Positions 1-7,506 of a stretch of DNA of 64,000 nucleotides are shown here, piece after piece. The notes under the pieces are model-generated. The model saw nothing but the letters and a program-made list of their open reading frames with translations. It had not been told where the DNA came from and ran no database searches. Numbering within the stretch: position 1 is the first letter of the stretch; each line of letters starts with the position of its first letter. A program made the position numbers and the translations under genes. The stretch is from Hydrocarboniphaga effusa AP103 (lineage in GTDB: Bacteria; Pseudomonadota; Gammaproteobacteria; Nevskiales; Nevskiaceae), in the NCBI RefSeq assembly GCF_000271305.1, contig NZ_AKGD01000002.1, forward strand, positions 1,116,001-1,180,000, given 5' to 3'.

Positions 1-1
1 C

Positions 2-658
2 GGTACCGGCCTGCGCGGCGGCAGCAACATGGCGGCCGTGCACCTGGCACATGCGGTCGGCGGCGATCTGTTCCTCGGTTTCATTTCGGCCGTGGCCTTC
101 GCGACGATTCTCGCGGTGGTCGCCGGGCTCACACTGTCGGGGGCGGCGGCGGTCTCGCATGACCTGTACGCGAACGTGTTCAAGCGCGGCAAGGCCAACG
201 ATGCCGAAGAATTGCGTGTCTCGCGCTACGCCACTATCGCGCTCGGCATTCTGGCGATCGGCCTGGGCATCGCGTTCGAGAAGCAGAACGTGGCCTTCAT
301 GGTCGGCCTGGCGTTCGCGATCGCGGCGAGCGCGAACTTCCCGATCATCCTGCTGGCGATGCTCTGGCGCGGCCTGACCACGCGCGGCGCCCTGATCGGC
401 GGCGGGCTCGGCCTGTTGACCGCGGTGATGCTCACGGTACTGAGCCCGGCGGTCTGGGTGAAGGTGCTTGGCAACGCCGAGGCGATCTTCCCGTACGACG
501 CGCCCGCGCTGTTCTCGATGACGGTGGCCTTCGTCGGCTGCTGGCTGGGATCGATCAGCGACCGCAGCACGGCCGCGCGCACGGAAGCCCTGCGCTACGG
601 CGAACAGCTGGTGCGCTCGGAAACGGGTTACGGAGCGACGGGGGCTTCGAGCCACTGA
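2..658 (+). CDS. Sodium:solute symporter, acetate permease type (C-terminal part, truncated by window edge)
   Basis: This is the C-terminal part of a sodium:solute symporter. The frame is open to the first base of the window, so the gene begins upstream. Four or five hydrophobic membrane segments are visible, including one near [19 protein letters not shown] and another near [19 protein letters not shown]. The charged cytoplasmic loop between them ([12 protein letters not shown]) is typical of the ActP/YjcG cation-acetate symporters, which take up acetate with sodium across the inner membrane. The short C-terminal tail after the last segment is hydrophilic. The family call is fairly secure. 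The substrate is inferred from similarity only, and close relatives carry other small carboxylates. Confidence 0.85.
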   Translation, partial: GTGLRGGSNMAAVHLAHAVGGDLFLGFISAVAFATILAVVAGLTLSGAAAVSHDLYANVFKRGKANDAEELRVSRYATIALGILAIGLGIAFEKQNVAFMVGLAFAIAASANFPIILLAMLWRGLTTRGALIGGGLGLLTAVMLTVLSPAVWVKVLGNAEAIFPYDAPALFSMTVAFVGCWLGSISDRSTAARTEALRYGEQLVRSETGYGATGASSH

Positions 659-782
659 GTCCTGCGGCTGCCCGCCCGGCGACACTCTGTGATTCACGTC
701 GGGTGACGATACCGCCCCGATCATGGTCGCGAGTCACAACCGCGTAGCGATTCGCTCCAGGAGCGGCGGCACTGAGATGCGA

Positions 783-836
783 AAATCCATGATGATTCGA
801 GCGGATCACCTCCGCTCGAATCGCCACCAAGGATTT
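783..836 (+). promoter_or_regulatory. 5' leader hairpin that could mask a ribosome-binding site
   Basis: A perfect 12-bp stem (794-805 pairing with 811-822, 5-base loop) lies 16 bases before the ATG of the next lipoprotein gene. Outside it, AAATCC at 783-788 can pair with GGATTT at 831-836, which contains part of the Shine-Dalgarno AAGGAT (829-834). The two helices together would hide the ribosome-binding site. A role in translation control is an inference from pairing alone. Confidence 0.4.
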
Positions 837-838
837 CC

Positions 839-1213
839 ATGTTTCGTGCTGTCATCGCGTTGTTTGTCAGCGCCTGCCTGATCGGTTGTACCTCGATGAA
901 GGCGGTCGAGGTGCCGGCTCCGGGTGCGCCGCAGATTTCCGTAGGCGACACCGTCCATGTGACGACCAAAACCAATACGGCCTACACGCTCCAGATCACG
1001 GAGATTTCGAACACGTTCATGGTGGGAAAGGATGACGCCGGCAGGCAATCCAAGATCGGATTCGATCAGATCAAGGCGTTGGAAGTGAAGAAGAGCGCTG
1101 CGGCAAAAACCGCAGGCGCAGGGCTTGGAGCCGGCGTGTTGGTCGCGGTGGTTCTCTTCGTCGTCGGAATCATCGCTTTCGGAAAAGCGATGGAATCGTC
1201 GGGCAAGAATTGA
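839..1213 (+). CDS. Small predicted lipoprotein of unknown function
   Basis: The 124-residue product starts with a short lipoprotein signal peptide and a lipobox ending at Cys17 (CLIGC), so it is probably lipid-anchored. A short beta-rich region follows (about 35-85), with phrases such as VGDTVHVTTKTNTAYTLQI, resembling small domains that set a value on a membrane surface. There is then an Ala/Gly-rich stretch and a second hydrophobic segment (about 97-117) near the C-terminus. The start is supported by AAGGAT five bases upstream. The leader can fold into a hairpin next to this site. No family is recognised with confidence. The gene stands alone between the symporter and the LysE-type exporter. 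Confidence 0.75.
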   Translation: MFRAVIALFVSACLIGCTSMKAVEVPAPGAPQISVGDTVHVTTKTNTAYTLQITEISNTFMVGKDDAGRQSKIGFDQIKALEVKKSAAAKTAGAGLGAGVLVAVVLFVVGIIAFGKAMESSGKN

Positions 1214-1290
1214 GCTTGGTTTCCGCGTGTGCTGAAAGGTGCTCGATCTTCGTCGTCGAGCGGCCTATCCGACCTGCGTATTCGGTGAGT

Positions 1291-1932
1291 TCAATTCACC
1301 GGCAACAAGCTCAGTAGCCCGAGCCCAACCAGCAGCACGCCCATGCCGCGATCGATCCAGTGCGCCTGTTTTTGCAGGCGCTCGCGCAGGGCCTGGTGCC
1401 CAAGGCCCCAGGCGACCAGGCTGAACCAGAGCATCGTCGTTCCGGCCATCCAGGCGCCGAGGCCCAGGCGCAGGGCGATCGAGGTGTCGCGGGTGATGAC
1501 GGTGGAGCACAGGGCGACGAAGAACATCATCACCTTCGGGTTCAGCAGATTGGTCGCCAGGCCGATGCCGAAGCTGCGCGCCGAGCCCGGCACGGCCCCG
1601 GCGGCGCTGGGCTCGGCCGGCGGCGTCGGCCTGGCACGCAAGGCCGAGACGCCCATGTAGAGCAGGAAAGCCGCGCCGCCGTAGCGCAGCAGCTCCAGCA
1701 GCAGCGGAAAGCGCTCCACCACCCAGCCGAGCCCGAACATCGCCCAGGCGACATGGAACGCGATGCCGCTGCCGATGCCGAGCGCGGTCCAGACCCCGGT
1801 GCTGCGCCCATGCGCGAGCGTCTGCCGGGCCACCATCGCGAAGTCCGGCCCGGGCGAGCTGACCGCGAGCAGATGCGCCCCGGCGACGAGTGCGAACAAT
1901 GATTGCGGCGATTCGGACAAGGTCGCGCTCAT
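1291..1932 (-). CDS. LysE/RhtB family amino-acid exporter
   Basis: This 213-residue inner-membrane protein has about six hydrophobic segments and belongs to the LysE/RhtB exporters, which pump amino acids or homoserine-like compounds out of the cell. The family signature near the N-terminus is visible in SSPGPDFAMVARQTL (about 24-38), and the conserved region NLLNPKVMMFFVAL lies near the middle. The start at 1932 overlaps the stop of the upstream acetyltransferase gene in an ATGA arrangement. The two are therefore probably cotranscribed and translationally coupled. Longer reading in the same frame upstream has no family similarity. The substrate cannot be told from sequence. Confidence 0.9.
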   Translation of the reverse strand: MSATLSESPQSLFALVAGAHLLAVSSPGPDFAMVARQTLAHGRSTGVWTALGIGSGIAFHVAWAMFGLGWVVERFPLLLELLRYGGAAFLLYMGVSALRARPTPPAEPSAAGAVPGSARSFGIGLATNLLNPKVMMFFVALCSTVITRDTSIALRLGLGAWMAGTTMLWFSLVAWGLGHQALRERLQKQAHWIDRGMGVLLVGLGLLSLLPVN

Positions 1933-2489
1933 GCGCTGCGGCGCGCGCCGGGCCAGGGGCCGTCGGGCTCGCCGACCTCGGGCACGATCAGGCTCTCGGT
2001 CTTGTAGATCGACAGGCCGCGCGCCTCGTAATTGGCCAGCGCATGCGGGCCGTCGAGCGTGCAGGTGTGCACCCAGACGCGCCGGGTCGGGCCCATCGCC
2101 CAGGCACGCTGGATGCCTTCGGACAGCAGCCAGCCGCCGAGCCCCTGGCCGATGAATTCGGGCAGCAGGCCGAAATAGACGATCTCCACGTCCTCGCCGC
2201 TGCGCTGCAGCTCGAGCTCGAGGTAGCCGGCCGGCGTGCCGCGCCGGTAGAGCACCCAGGTCTGCACTTCGTCGCGGTTCAGGTACTGCATCCAGCGCTC
2301 GTAGTTCCAGACCAGGCGGTCGCGCCAGTACCAGTCGCCGCCGACCGCGGTATAGAGGAAGCGGTTCAGCGGCGGGCTCGGCACCTCGGCGCGGATCAGG
2401 GCGACGTCGTTGGCCTGCGCGGACGCGGCGGCCTTGAGCTCGGCCGGCGAGAACGACTGCAGGTAAGTGATGGTGACGGTGGTGGCCAT
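1929..2489 (-). CDS. GNAT family N-acetyltransferase
   Basis: The 186-residue product has the GNAT fold signature: the acetyl-CoA pyrophosphate-binding motif is seen as GQGLGGWLLSEG (about 114-125), preceded by the beta strand VEIVYFGLLPEF. The C-terminal strand-helix region (ALANYEARGLSIYKTE) is typical of family members that acetylate small molecules. It probably transfers acetyl groups in the cytoplasm; the substrate is unknown. Its stop overlaps the start of the LysE-type exporter, so the pair may act on related amine compounds, one modifying and one exporting. Confidence 0.85.
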   Translation of the reverse strand: MATTVTITYLQSFSPAELKAAASAQANDVALIRAEVPSPPLNRFLYTAVGGDWYWRDRLVWNYERWMQYLNRDEVQTWVLYRRGTPAGYLELELQRSGEDVEIVYFGLLPEFIGQGLGGWLLSEGIQRAWAMGPTRRVWVHTCTLDGPHALANYEARGLSIYKTESLIVPEVGEPDGPWPGARRSA

Positions 2490-2571
2490 GCGGCAAGCTG
2501 CTCCGGATCAGCGCGTCGCCTATTGTAGGTGCGCGTAAACCTTCGGCCGGGTTCGCGCATCAGACCTGCAA

Positions 2572-3219
2572 ATGATGTCGACCATCGCCTACCGCCAATT
2601 GGAGACCGCGCCCCTGTCGCCGCCGATGCCGCAGCCGACCCAGCCCGCCGCCGCTGCGCCGACCGCCGATGACGTCACCGATCTGGGGCTCGCCCGCACG
2701 GCCGCGGCCGGCGATGCGCGCGCCTTCGAGCAGCTGTACCGGCGACACGTGCGGCGCGTCTACGGCCTGTGTTGCCGGCTCGTCAACGGAGACGAGCGCA
2801 AGGCCGAGCAGGCCACCCAGGACGCCTTCGTGCGCGCCTGGGAGAAGCTCGGCAGCTTTCGCGGCGACAGCCAGTTCTCGACCTGGCTGCACCGGCTCAC
2901 GGTCAACCTGGTGCTCGGCGAGTACCGGCTCATGCGGCGCTGGGTGTCGTTCGACGATCTGCTCGTCGACGCCGCCGGCGAGGCTGAAGGCGAGGGCGAC
3001 GCGGCCTTCGGCGAGCATCCGCAGCAGCGCATCGGGCAGCGCCTGGACCTCGAACGGGCGCTCGCCAAATTGCCGCCCGGTGCGCGCAGCGTGCTGCTGC
3101 TGCATGACATCGAGGGTTACAAACACGAGGAAATCGCGGAGCTGACCGGCATCGCCGTCGGCACCTCGAAGGCGCAGCTGCACCGCGCCCGCAAGCTCAT
3201 GAAGGAGTGGCTGGAATGA
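2572..3219 (+). CDS. ECF-type RNA polymerase sigma factor
   Basis: The 215-residue protein has the two domains of an extracytoplasmic-function sigma factor. Sigma region 2 spans about residues 45-120 (DARAFEQLYRRHV, then FSTWLHRLTVNLVLGEYR), and region 4, with its helix-turn-helix, spans about 160-212 (GYKHEEIAELTGIAVGTSKAQLHRARKLM). The first 35 residues are a Pro-rich extension absent from most relatives. The start chosen is ATGATG at 2572-2577, so the second ATG is possible. The stop overlaps the next gene, a membrane anti-sigma factor, in an ATGA junction. The sigma factor is expected to be held inactive by that partner and may drive its own operon. Confidence 0.9.
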   Translation: MMSTIAYRQLETAPLSPPMPQPTQPAAAAPTADDVTDLGLARTAAAGDARAFEQLYRRHVRRVYGLCCRLVNGDERKAEQATQDAFVRAWEKLGSFRGDSQFSTWLHRLTVNLVLGEYRLMRRWVSFDDLLVDAAGEAEGEGDAAFGEHPQQRIGQRLDLERALAKLPPGARSVLLLHDIEGYKHEEIAELTGIAVGTSKAQLHRARKLMKEWLE

Positions 3220-3827
3220 ACATGCACGACGACGAAGACGACCACCCGGTCGATCGCGTGCCGGGACTCGAACGCCTGACGATGGAGCGCGAGCCCTCGC
3301 GCGACCTGTGGGCCGGCATCGAGGCCCGACTCGATGCGCGTGAAAAGGGCCGCGCCGAGCCGGCGCCCCCACAGCGCCCGGCGTTCGGGACGAAGACCCT
3401 GCGCCCGCGCCGCCGCAGCTGGCTGCCGATGGCCGCGGCAGCGAGCTTCACGGCCGCCATCGTCTCGCTGATGCTGGTCGGCAAGCTGCCCGGATCGATG
3501 GCCGACCCGGACGGCGCGTCGCAGCCGCCGGTCGCCTCGGCCGAGCCGGCGACCACGAAGTTCGCCCGCAGCGTCGCGCCCTCTGCAGCCGCGTTCGACG
3601 GCGGAGCCCAGGCCGTGCCGGCCAGCTGGCGCTCGGCTCCGGTGGAGCTGCGCAAACAGAATCGCGGGCTCATCAAGGCCAACCTCAAGCTCGTCGACAA
3701 CGCCGAGGCGCAGCTGCGCCGGGCGATGGCCGAAGATCCGCAATCCGCTTATCTGCAGCGTCTGCTGGTGACCACACAGGGCCAGCAGCAGAACCTGCAT
3801 CACCTGCTCGACAAAGCTCAGCGCTGA
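3216..3827 (+). CDS. Putative membrane-bound anti-sigma factor
   Basis: The 203-residue product begins with a charged cytoplasmic region (about 1-65, rich in Asp, Glu and Arg), has one transmembrane segment (about 70-92, LPMAAAASFTAAIVSLMLVG), and ends in a periplasmic domain of about 100 residues with a helical region containing QLRRAMAEDPQSAYLQRLL. No ZAS-type HxxxCxxC motif is present. The start at 3216 overlaps the sigma factor stop (ATGA) and has AAGGAG eight bases upstream; a GTG at 3207 is a weaker alternative. The position directly after an ECF sigma gene and the one-pass topology are the basis for the call. Confidence 0.75.
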   Translation: MNMHDDEDDHPVDRVPGLERLTMEREPSRDLWAGIEARLDAREKGRAEPAPPQRPAFGTKTLRPRRRSWLPMAAAASFTAAIVSLMLVGKLPGSMADPDGASQPPVASAEPATTKFARSVAPSAAAFDGGAQAVPASWRSAPVELRKQNRGLIKANLKLVDNAEAQLRRAMAEDPQSAYLQRLLVTTQGQQQNLHHLLDKAQR

Positions 3828-3856
3828 AAAGGCCGCTTCGCGGCTACGGAGTCCTT

Positions 3857-4762
3857 ATGTTCAAAATCCCATTCCCCCACACGCGGTCGCTCAATCCGGC
3901 GCTGATGCTGGTCGCCGCCGCGCTGCTGTCGGTCACCAGCGCCTGGGCCGAAACGCCGATCGACGAGCGTCATCCGCTCGATGCCGACGGCCAGCTGCAC
4001 GTCTCCAATGTCTGCGGGCTCATCGAGGTCAGCGCCTGGTCCAGAAACGAAGTGCAGATCAGCGGCACGCTCGGCGACGGCGTCGACAAGCTCGACGTCA
4101 GCGGCAACAAGAACAAGCTCGAAGTGCTGGTGCGCAATCCGAACAAGCGCCGCGACGTCGGCGACACCACGCTGACGATCAAGGTGCCGGCGAACGCGCA
4201 GCTGCAGCTCGACGGCGTGAGTTCCGACATCGTCGTCAACGGCTCGCGCGGGGCAGTGACGGCGGCGACGGTGTCCGGCGACGTGCGGCTCAAGCTTGAA
4301 TCCACGCGTCTCGAAGCGCGCACCGTCAGCGGCGACATCGACGTGCAGGCCCCGAGCCGCGACAGCAAGCTCAACACGGTCAGCGGCGACATCAACGCGC
4401 GCGGGCTGTCGGGCAAGCTCGTGCTCGAAACCGTGTCGGGCGATGCCGAGGTGGCCGGCGCGGCTGCCTTCAGCGAGCTCAAGCTCAAGTCGATCTCGGG
4501 CGATCTGGAGCTCGACGGCGAATTCACGGCCGATGCGCGCGTCAGCGGCGAGACGCTGTCGGGCGACCTGCGCATGCGGGTTCCGGCCTCGGTGTCGGCC
4601 GCGCTGAACGTCAACACCTTCAGCGGCGGCTTCAACAACCGCATCGCCGGAGCGGTCGCCACCAGCGGTTCCAAGGGCAAGCGCGAGATCAAGCTCGGCG
4701 ACGGCAAGGCGCGCGTCGATCTGTCGAGCTTCTCGGGCGACGTGACGATCGAGAACCGCTGA
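3857..4762 (+). CDS. DUF4097-family repeat protein, exported
   Basis: The 301-residue protein carries an N-terminal signal peptide (about 1-32, ending SAWA). The rest is a DUF4097-type beta-repeat fold. The phrase (T/S)x SGD recurs about every 20 residues from about residue 137 (TVSGDVRL, TVSGDIDV, TVSGDINA, TVSGDAEV, SISGDLEL, TLSGDLRM, SFSGDVTI), consistent with a right-handed beta helix or solenoid. It is predicted to be periplasmic or on the surface, probably structural or adhesive. It lies 29 bases after the anti-sigma gene and is probably part of the same operon, so it may be an output of the sigma factor. Its molecular role is unknown. Confidence 0.8.
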   Translation: MFKIPFPHTRSLNPALMLVAAALLSVTSAWAETPIDERHPLDADGQLHVSNVCGLIEVSAWSRNEVQISGTLGDGVDKLDVSGNKNKLEVLVRNPNKRRDVGDTTLTIKVPANAQLQLDGVSSDIVVNGSRGAVTAATVSGDVRLKLESTRLEARTVSGDIDVQAPSRDSKLNTVSGDINARGLSGKLVLETVSGDAEVAGAAAFSELKLKSISGDLELDGEFTADARVSGETLSGDLRMRVPASVSAALNVNTFSGGFNNRIAGAVATSGSKGKREIKLGDGKARVDLSSFSGDVTIENR

Positions 4763-4783
4763 CAGAGTCGCCGGCCGTTCGCT

Positions 4784-5830
4784 TCAGTCCGCGCGGCGGC
4801 CGCCCAGTGCCTGCCGCTGCGGCGCATCGGCAAGACGATCGCGCCAATGCTTGACGAGCCCGAACGGCAGCGCCAGCAGCAGCCAGGTACGCGATTCGAT
4901 TTGCCCGCACTGTGCGCGCAAGCCGATGCCGGCATTGCAGGCATGGCGGACATACTGCAGATGCGCCTCGAAGCGCTGGCCCGGCGAGAAGCCGACGGTG
5001 TGGCGATTGGCCTCGTCGCGATAGCACAGGGCCATGCCGCGTGGCGATGAAACGCGCAGCCTGCGCACCGAAGCCGACAGGCCGTCGCGCTGATACTCGA
5101 ACAACTGAAAACTCTCGTTGACGAAGCGCGTGCGGTACCGCTGCGCGAGCTGTTTGATGACAAACGATTCGCGCATGAAGCGTTCGCCCTCGAACACCGG
5201 AAACGGATGCCGCATCAGCAGGTCGCGCCGATACGCGCCAGGCTTGTCGCCGCTGATTCCCCAGCGCTGTTTCATCTGCAGGAAATCCGAATCCCAGACA
5301 TCGTGCGGATACGGATCGCCGGCCAGGCGGCGGCTCGACCAGTGCAATCCGTGGCCGAGCACGGCGCAATAAGCCTGCTTTTTCGCAGCCGGAATCGAAG
5401 CCCACGCATCGGCCATTTTCCGCAGCGCATCGGGCAGCAGCTGATCGTCCGAGCCCAGCACCACGATGTATTCGCCGCGTGCCTGGCGAACGCCGAGGTT
5501 GTAAGCCGAGTGCGCTCCGCCGTTGGGCTTCCAGATCGAAGTCACCGGCAGCCCCGTCCGTTGCGACCAGCGACGGACTTCGCCGAGTGTGCCGTCGCTC
5601 GATCCATCGTCGACCACCACGATCTCGAAGTCGCTGAACTCCTGGGCGGCGACGCTGTTCAACGCGCGAGTCACCAGATGAGCCCGGTTGTAAGTCGGAA
5701 TCAGAACGGTGAACAGCGGTGGTGGTTTGCGTGGTGCCGAGACCGGCGGTGGCGGATGGGCCGGTTTTCGGTGCGGACCGACTACCTCGGCGACCGGTCC
5801 GCACCGTCTCGCCGTCCTTCCATGGCTCAT
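4784..5830 (-). CDS. Family 2 glycosyltransferase
   Basis: The 348-residue product has a GT-A fold glycosyltransferase domain starting at about residue 40. The nucleotide-sugar binding strand TVLIPTYNRAHLVTRAL is followed by EIVVVDDGSSDGT, the acceptor-side NGGAHSAYNLGVRQARGEYIVVLGSDD with a DXD-like SDD metal site, and a C-terminal helical region. The first 35 residues are Pro/Arg-rich and may not all be coding; a start further in is possible. It probably adds a sugar to a polysaccharide or glycolipid at the cytoplasmic face. No other polysaccharide genes are near. It converges with the DUF4097 gene, only 21 bases away. Confidence 0.85.
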   Translation of the reverse strand: MSHGRTARRCGPVAEVVGPHRKPAHPPPPVSAPRKPPPLFTVLIPTYNRAHLVTRALNSVAAQEFSDFEIVVVDDGSSDGTLGEVRRWSQRTGLPVTSIWKPNGGAHSAYNLGVRQARGEYIVVLGSDDQLLPDALRKMADAWASIPAAKKQAYCAVLGHGLHWSSRRLAGDPYPHDVWDSDFLQMKQRWGISGDKPGAYRRDLLMRHPFPVFEGERFMRESFVIKQLAQRYRTRFVNESFQLFEYQRDGLSASVRRLRVSSPRGMALCYRDEANRHTVGFSPGQRFEAHLQYVRHACNAGIGLRAQCGQIESRTWLLLALPFGLVKHWRDRLADAPQRQALGGRRAD

Positions 5831-5993
5831 GTTTTTCCCCGACTACCCTGAGTGTCGGGGCAAGAAGTGCAATTACCTTGCGGTCAGGCGTCAGCCCTCG
5901 CCAGGGCATCGGGTGAGCTGTTCGCCCGAGTCGACGCAGGCCATTTCGCACTTAAAGTGAACCTATCGTCACATTGCCGATGCCAGGTGTCTC

Positions 5994-7397
5994 ATGTCGT
6001 ACACTGGCGGTTCGCCCTTTGCTTGGTCCCCGATGTCCGTTCTTCACGACAGCCTGCTGCTCATCGTTGCGTTTCTGCTGGTTTTGCTGAATGGATTCTT
6101 CGTTGCCGCCGAGTTCGCGATCGTCAAGCTGCGCCGTACGCGCGTCGAAGACCTCGCCAAGGCGCACGGCTGGCGCGGTCGCATGCTGCGCCGGGTGCAC
6201 GATCAGCTCGACGCCTACCTGTCGGCCTGCCAGCTCGGCATCACGCTGGCCTCGCTGGGCCTCGGCTGGGTCGGTGAGCCGGCGTTCGCGCACCTGCTCG
6301 AAGGGCCGCTGACCGCGCTCGGCGTCGGATCGCCGGCGGTGATCCACAGCATCGCCTTCGTGTTCGCGTTCGCGGTGATCTCCTACCTGCACATCGTGCT
6401 CGGCGAACTCGCGCCCAAGTCGCTCGCGATCCGCCAGCCCGAGCAGCTGTCGCTGATCACGGCCGCGCCGCTGTTTCTGTTCTATTGGACGATGTTCCCG
6501 GCGATCTGGGTGCTCAACCACAGCTCGAATTCGGTGCTGCGCCTGTTCGGCCTGGGCGGCGACGGGGCCGCGCATGGCGGGGGCGATTACTACAGCCCCG
6601 AAGAGCTCTCGCTGATCCTGCATCACAGTCGCATGGTCACGCCGGAAGGCCCGGAGATCGAGATCAAGACCATCGTCGCGCACACGTTGGAACTCGCCGA
6701 CCTCGAAGCCGGCGATCTCATGCGCCCGCGCCGAGAGCTCGTGACGATCGCCACCGACGACAGCGCCGCCGAAATCCGACGCATCATCCAGAACCATCGT
6801 TTCAGCCGCTATCCGCTCGTCGACGCCGAAGGGGAAGGCGAGCGCATCCTCGGCGTGCTGCACATCAAGGACATCCTGCTCGAGCCTTCGGGCGAGGATC
6901 TGCAGAAGCGCCTGCGCAATAACCTGCGCGAAGCGCTCGAAGTGGACGAGACCGAATCGGCGCTCGAACTGATGCGTCGCTTCCGCGGCGGTGCGCCGCA
7001 CCTGGCGCTCGTCAACGACGCCGACGGCAGCCTGGTCGGCTTCGTGACCATGGAAGACGTGCTCGAAGCGATCTTCGGCGAGATCACCGACGAGCACGAA
7101 TCCCGGCGCGGCAACCGCACCGACCGGCGCTTCGTCTGGCTGCCGGACGGCAGCTTCATCGTGCCGGGCGACACGCCGGTCTACCGCATCGAGCGCGAGC
7201 TCGGGCGCGAGATCGAGGAGGCCGAGGAAGAGGAAGTCAGCACCGTCGGCGGCCTGATCATGTCCAAGCTCGATCGCGTGCCGGCCGAAGGCGATACCGC
7301 CGAGTTCGAGGATTTCACCGCGCTGGTTCGCCGCACCAAGGGTTTGCGCGTGGAATTGGTCAAGATCACGCCGCACGTCGTCTCGGAAGACACCTGA
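5994..7397 (+). CDS. CNNM/CorC-type membrane protein with CBS domains (hemolysin family)
   Basis: The 467-residue protein has an N-terminal DUF21/CNNM membrane domain with about four segments (about 15-190, for example LLLIVAFLLVLLNGFFVAAEFAIVKL). A pair of CBS domains follows (about 225-345, including MRPRRELVTIATDDSAAEIRR and GFVTMEDVLEAIFGEI), and then the C-terminal CorC_HlyC domain (about 370-455, with FIVPGDTPVYRIEREL). Such proteins are linked to magnesium and other cation movement and are often mislabelled hemolysins. A second ATG at 6033 (MSVLHD) is an equally good start. The gene stands alone between the divergent glycosyltransferase gene and proS. Confidence 0.88.
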   Translation: MSYTGGSPFAWSPMSVLHDSLLLIVAFLLVLLNGFFVAAEFAIVKLRRTRVEDLAKAHGWRGRMLRRVHDQLDAYLSACQLGITLASLGLGWVGEPAFAHLLEGPLTALGVGSPAVIHSIAFVFAFAVISYLHIVLGELAPKSLAIRQPEQLSLITAAPLFLFYWTMFPAIWVLNHSSNSVLRLFGLGGDGAAHGGGDYYSPEELSLILHHSRMVTPEGPEIEIKTIVAHTLELADLEAGDLMRPRRELVTIATDDSAAEIRRIIQNHRFSRYPLVDAEGEGERILGVLHIKDILLEPSGEDLQKRLRNNLREALEVDETESALELMRRFRGGAPHLALVNDADGSLVGFVTMEDVLEAIFGEITDEHESRRGNRTDRRFVWLPDGSFIVPGDTPVYRIERELGREIEEAEEEEVSTVGGLIMSKLDRVPAEGDTAEFEDFTALVRRTKGLRVELVKITPHVVSEDT

Positions 7398-7467
7398 CGG
7401 CGGCTGGCCGGCGCATCGCGGCGGGCGCGGGCGCCAGAATGCCCGCGAGCAAATCCGCCGGAGCCAG

Positions 7468-7473
7468 TAGAAT
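7468..7473 (+). promoter_or_regulatory. Possible -10 element (TAGAAT) of proS
   Basis: TAGAAT matches five of six positions of the sigma-70 -10 consensus and lies 33 bases before the proS ATG. The same word in a similar setting (TAGAATCNGCG) occurs before purM. No clear -35 element is seen at 16-18 bases upstream, so the call is tentative. Confidence 0.3.
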
Positions 7474-7506
7474 CGCGGCCTTCCTCAAGCCGCCACCAGC
7501 AAACCC

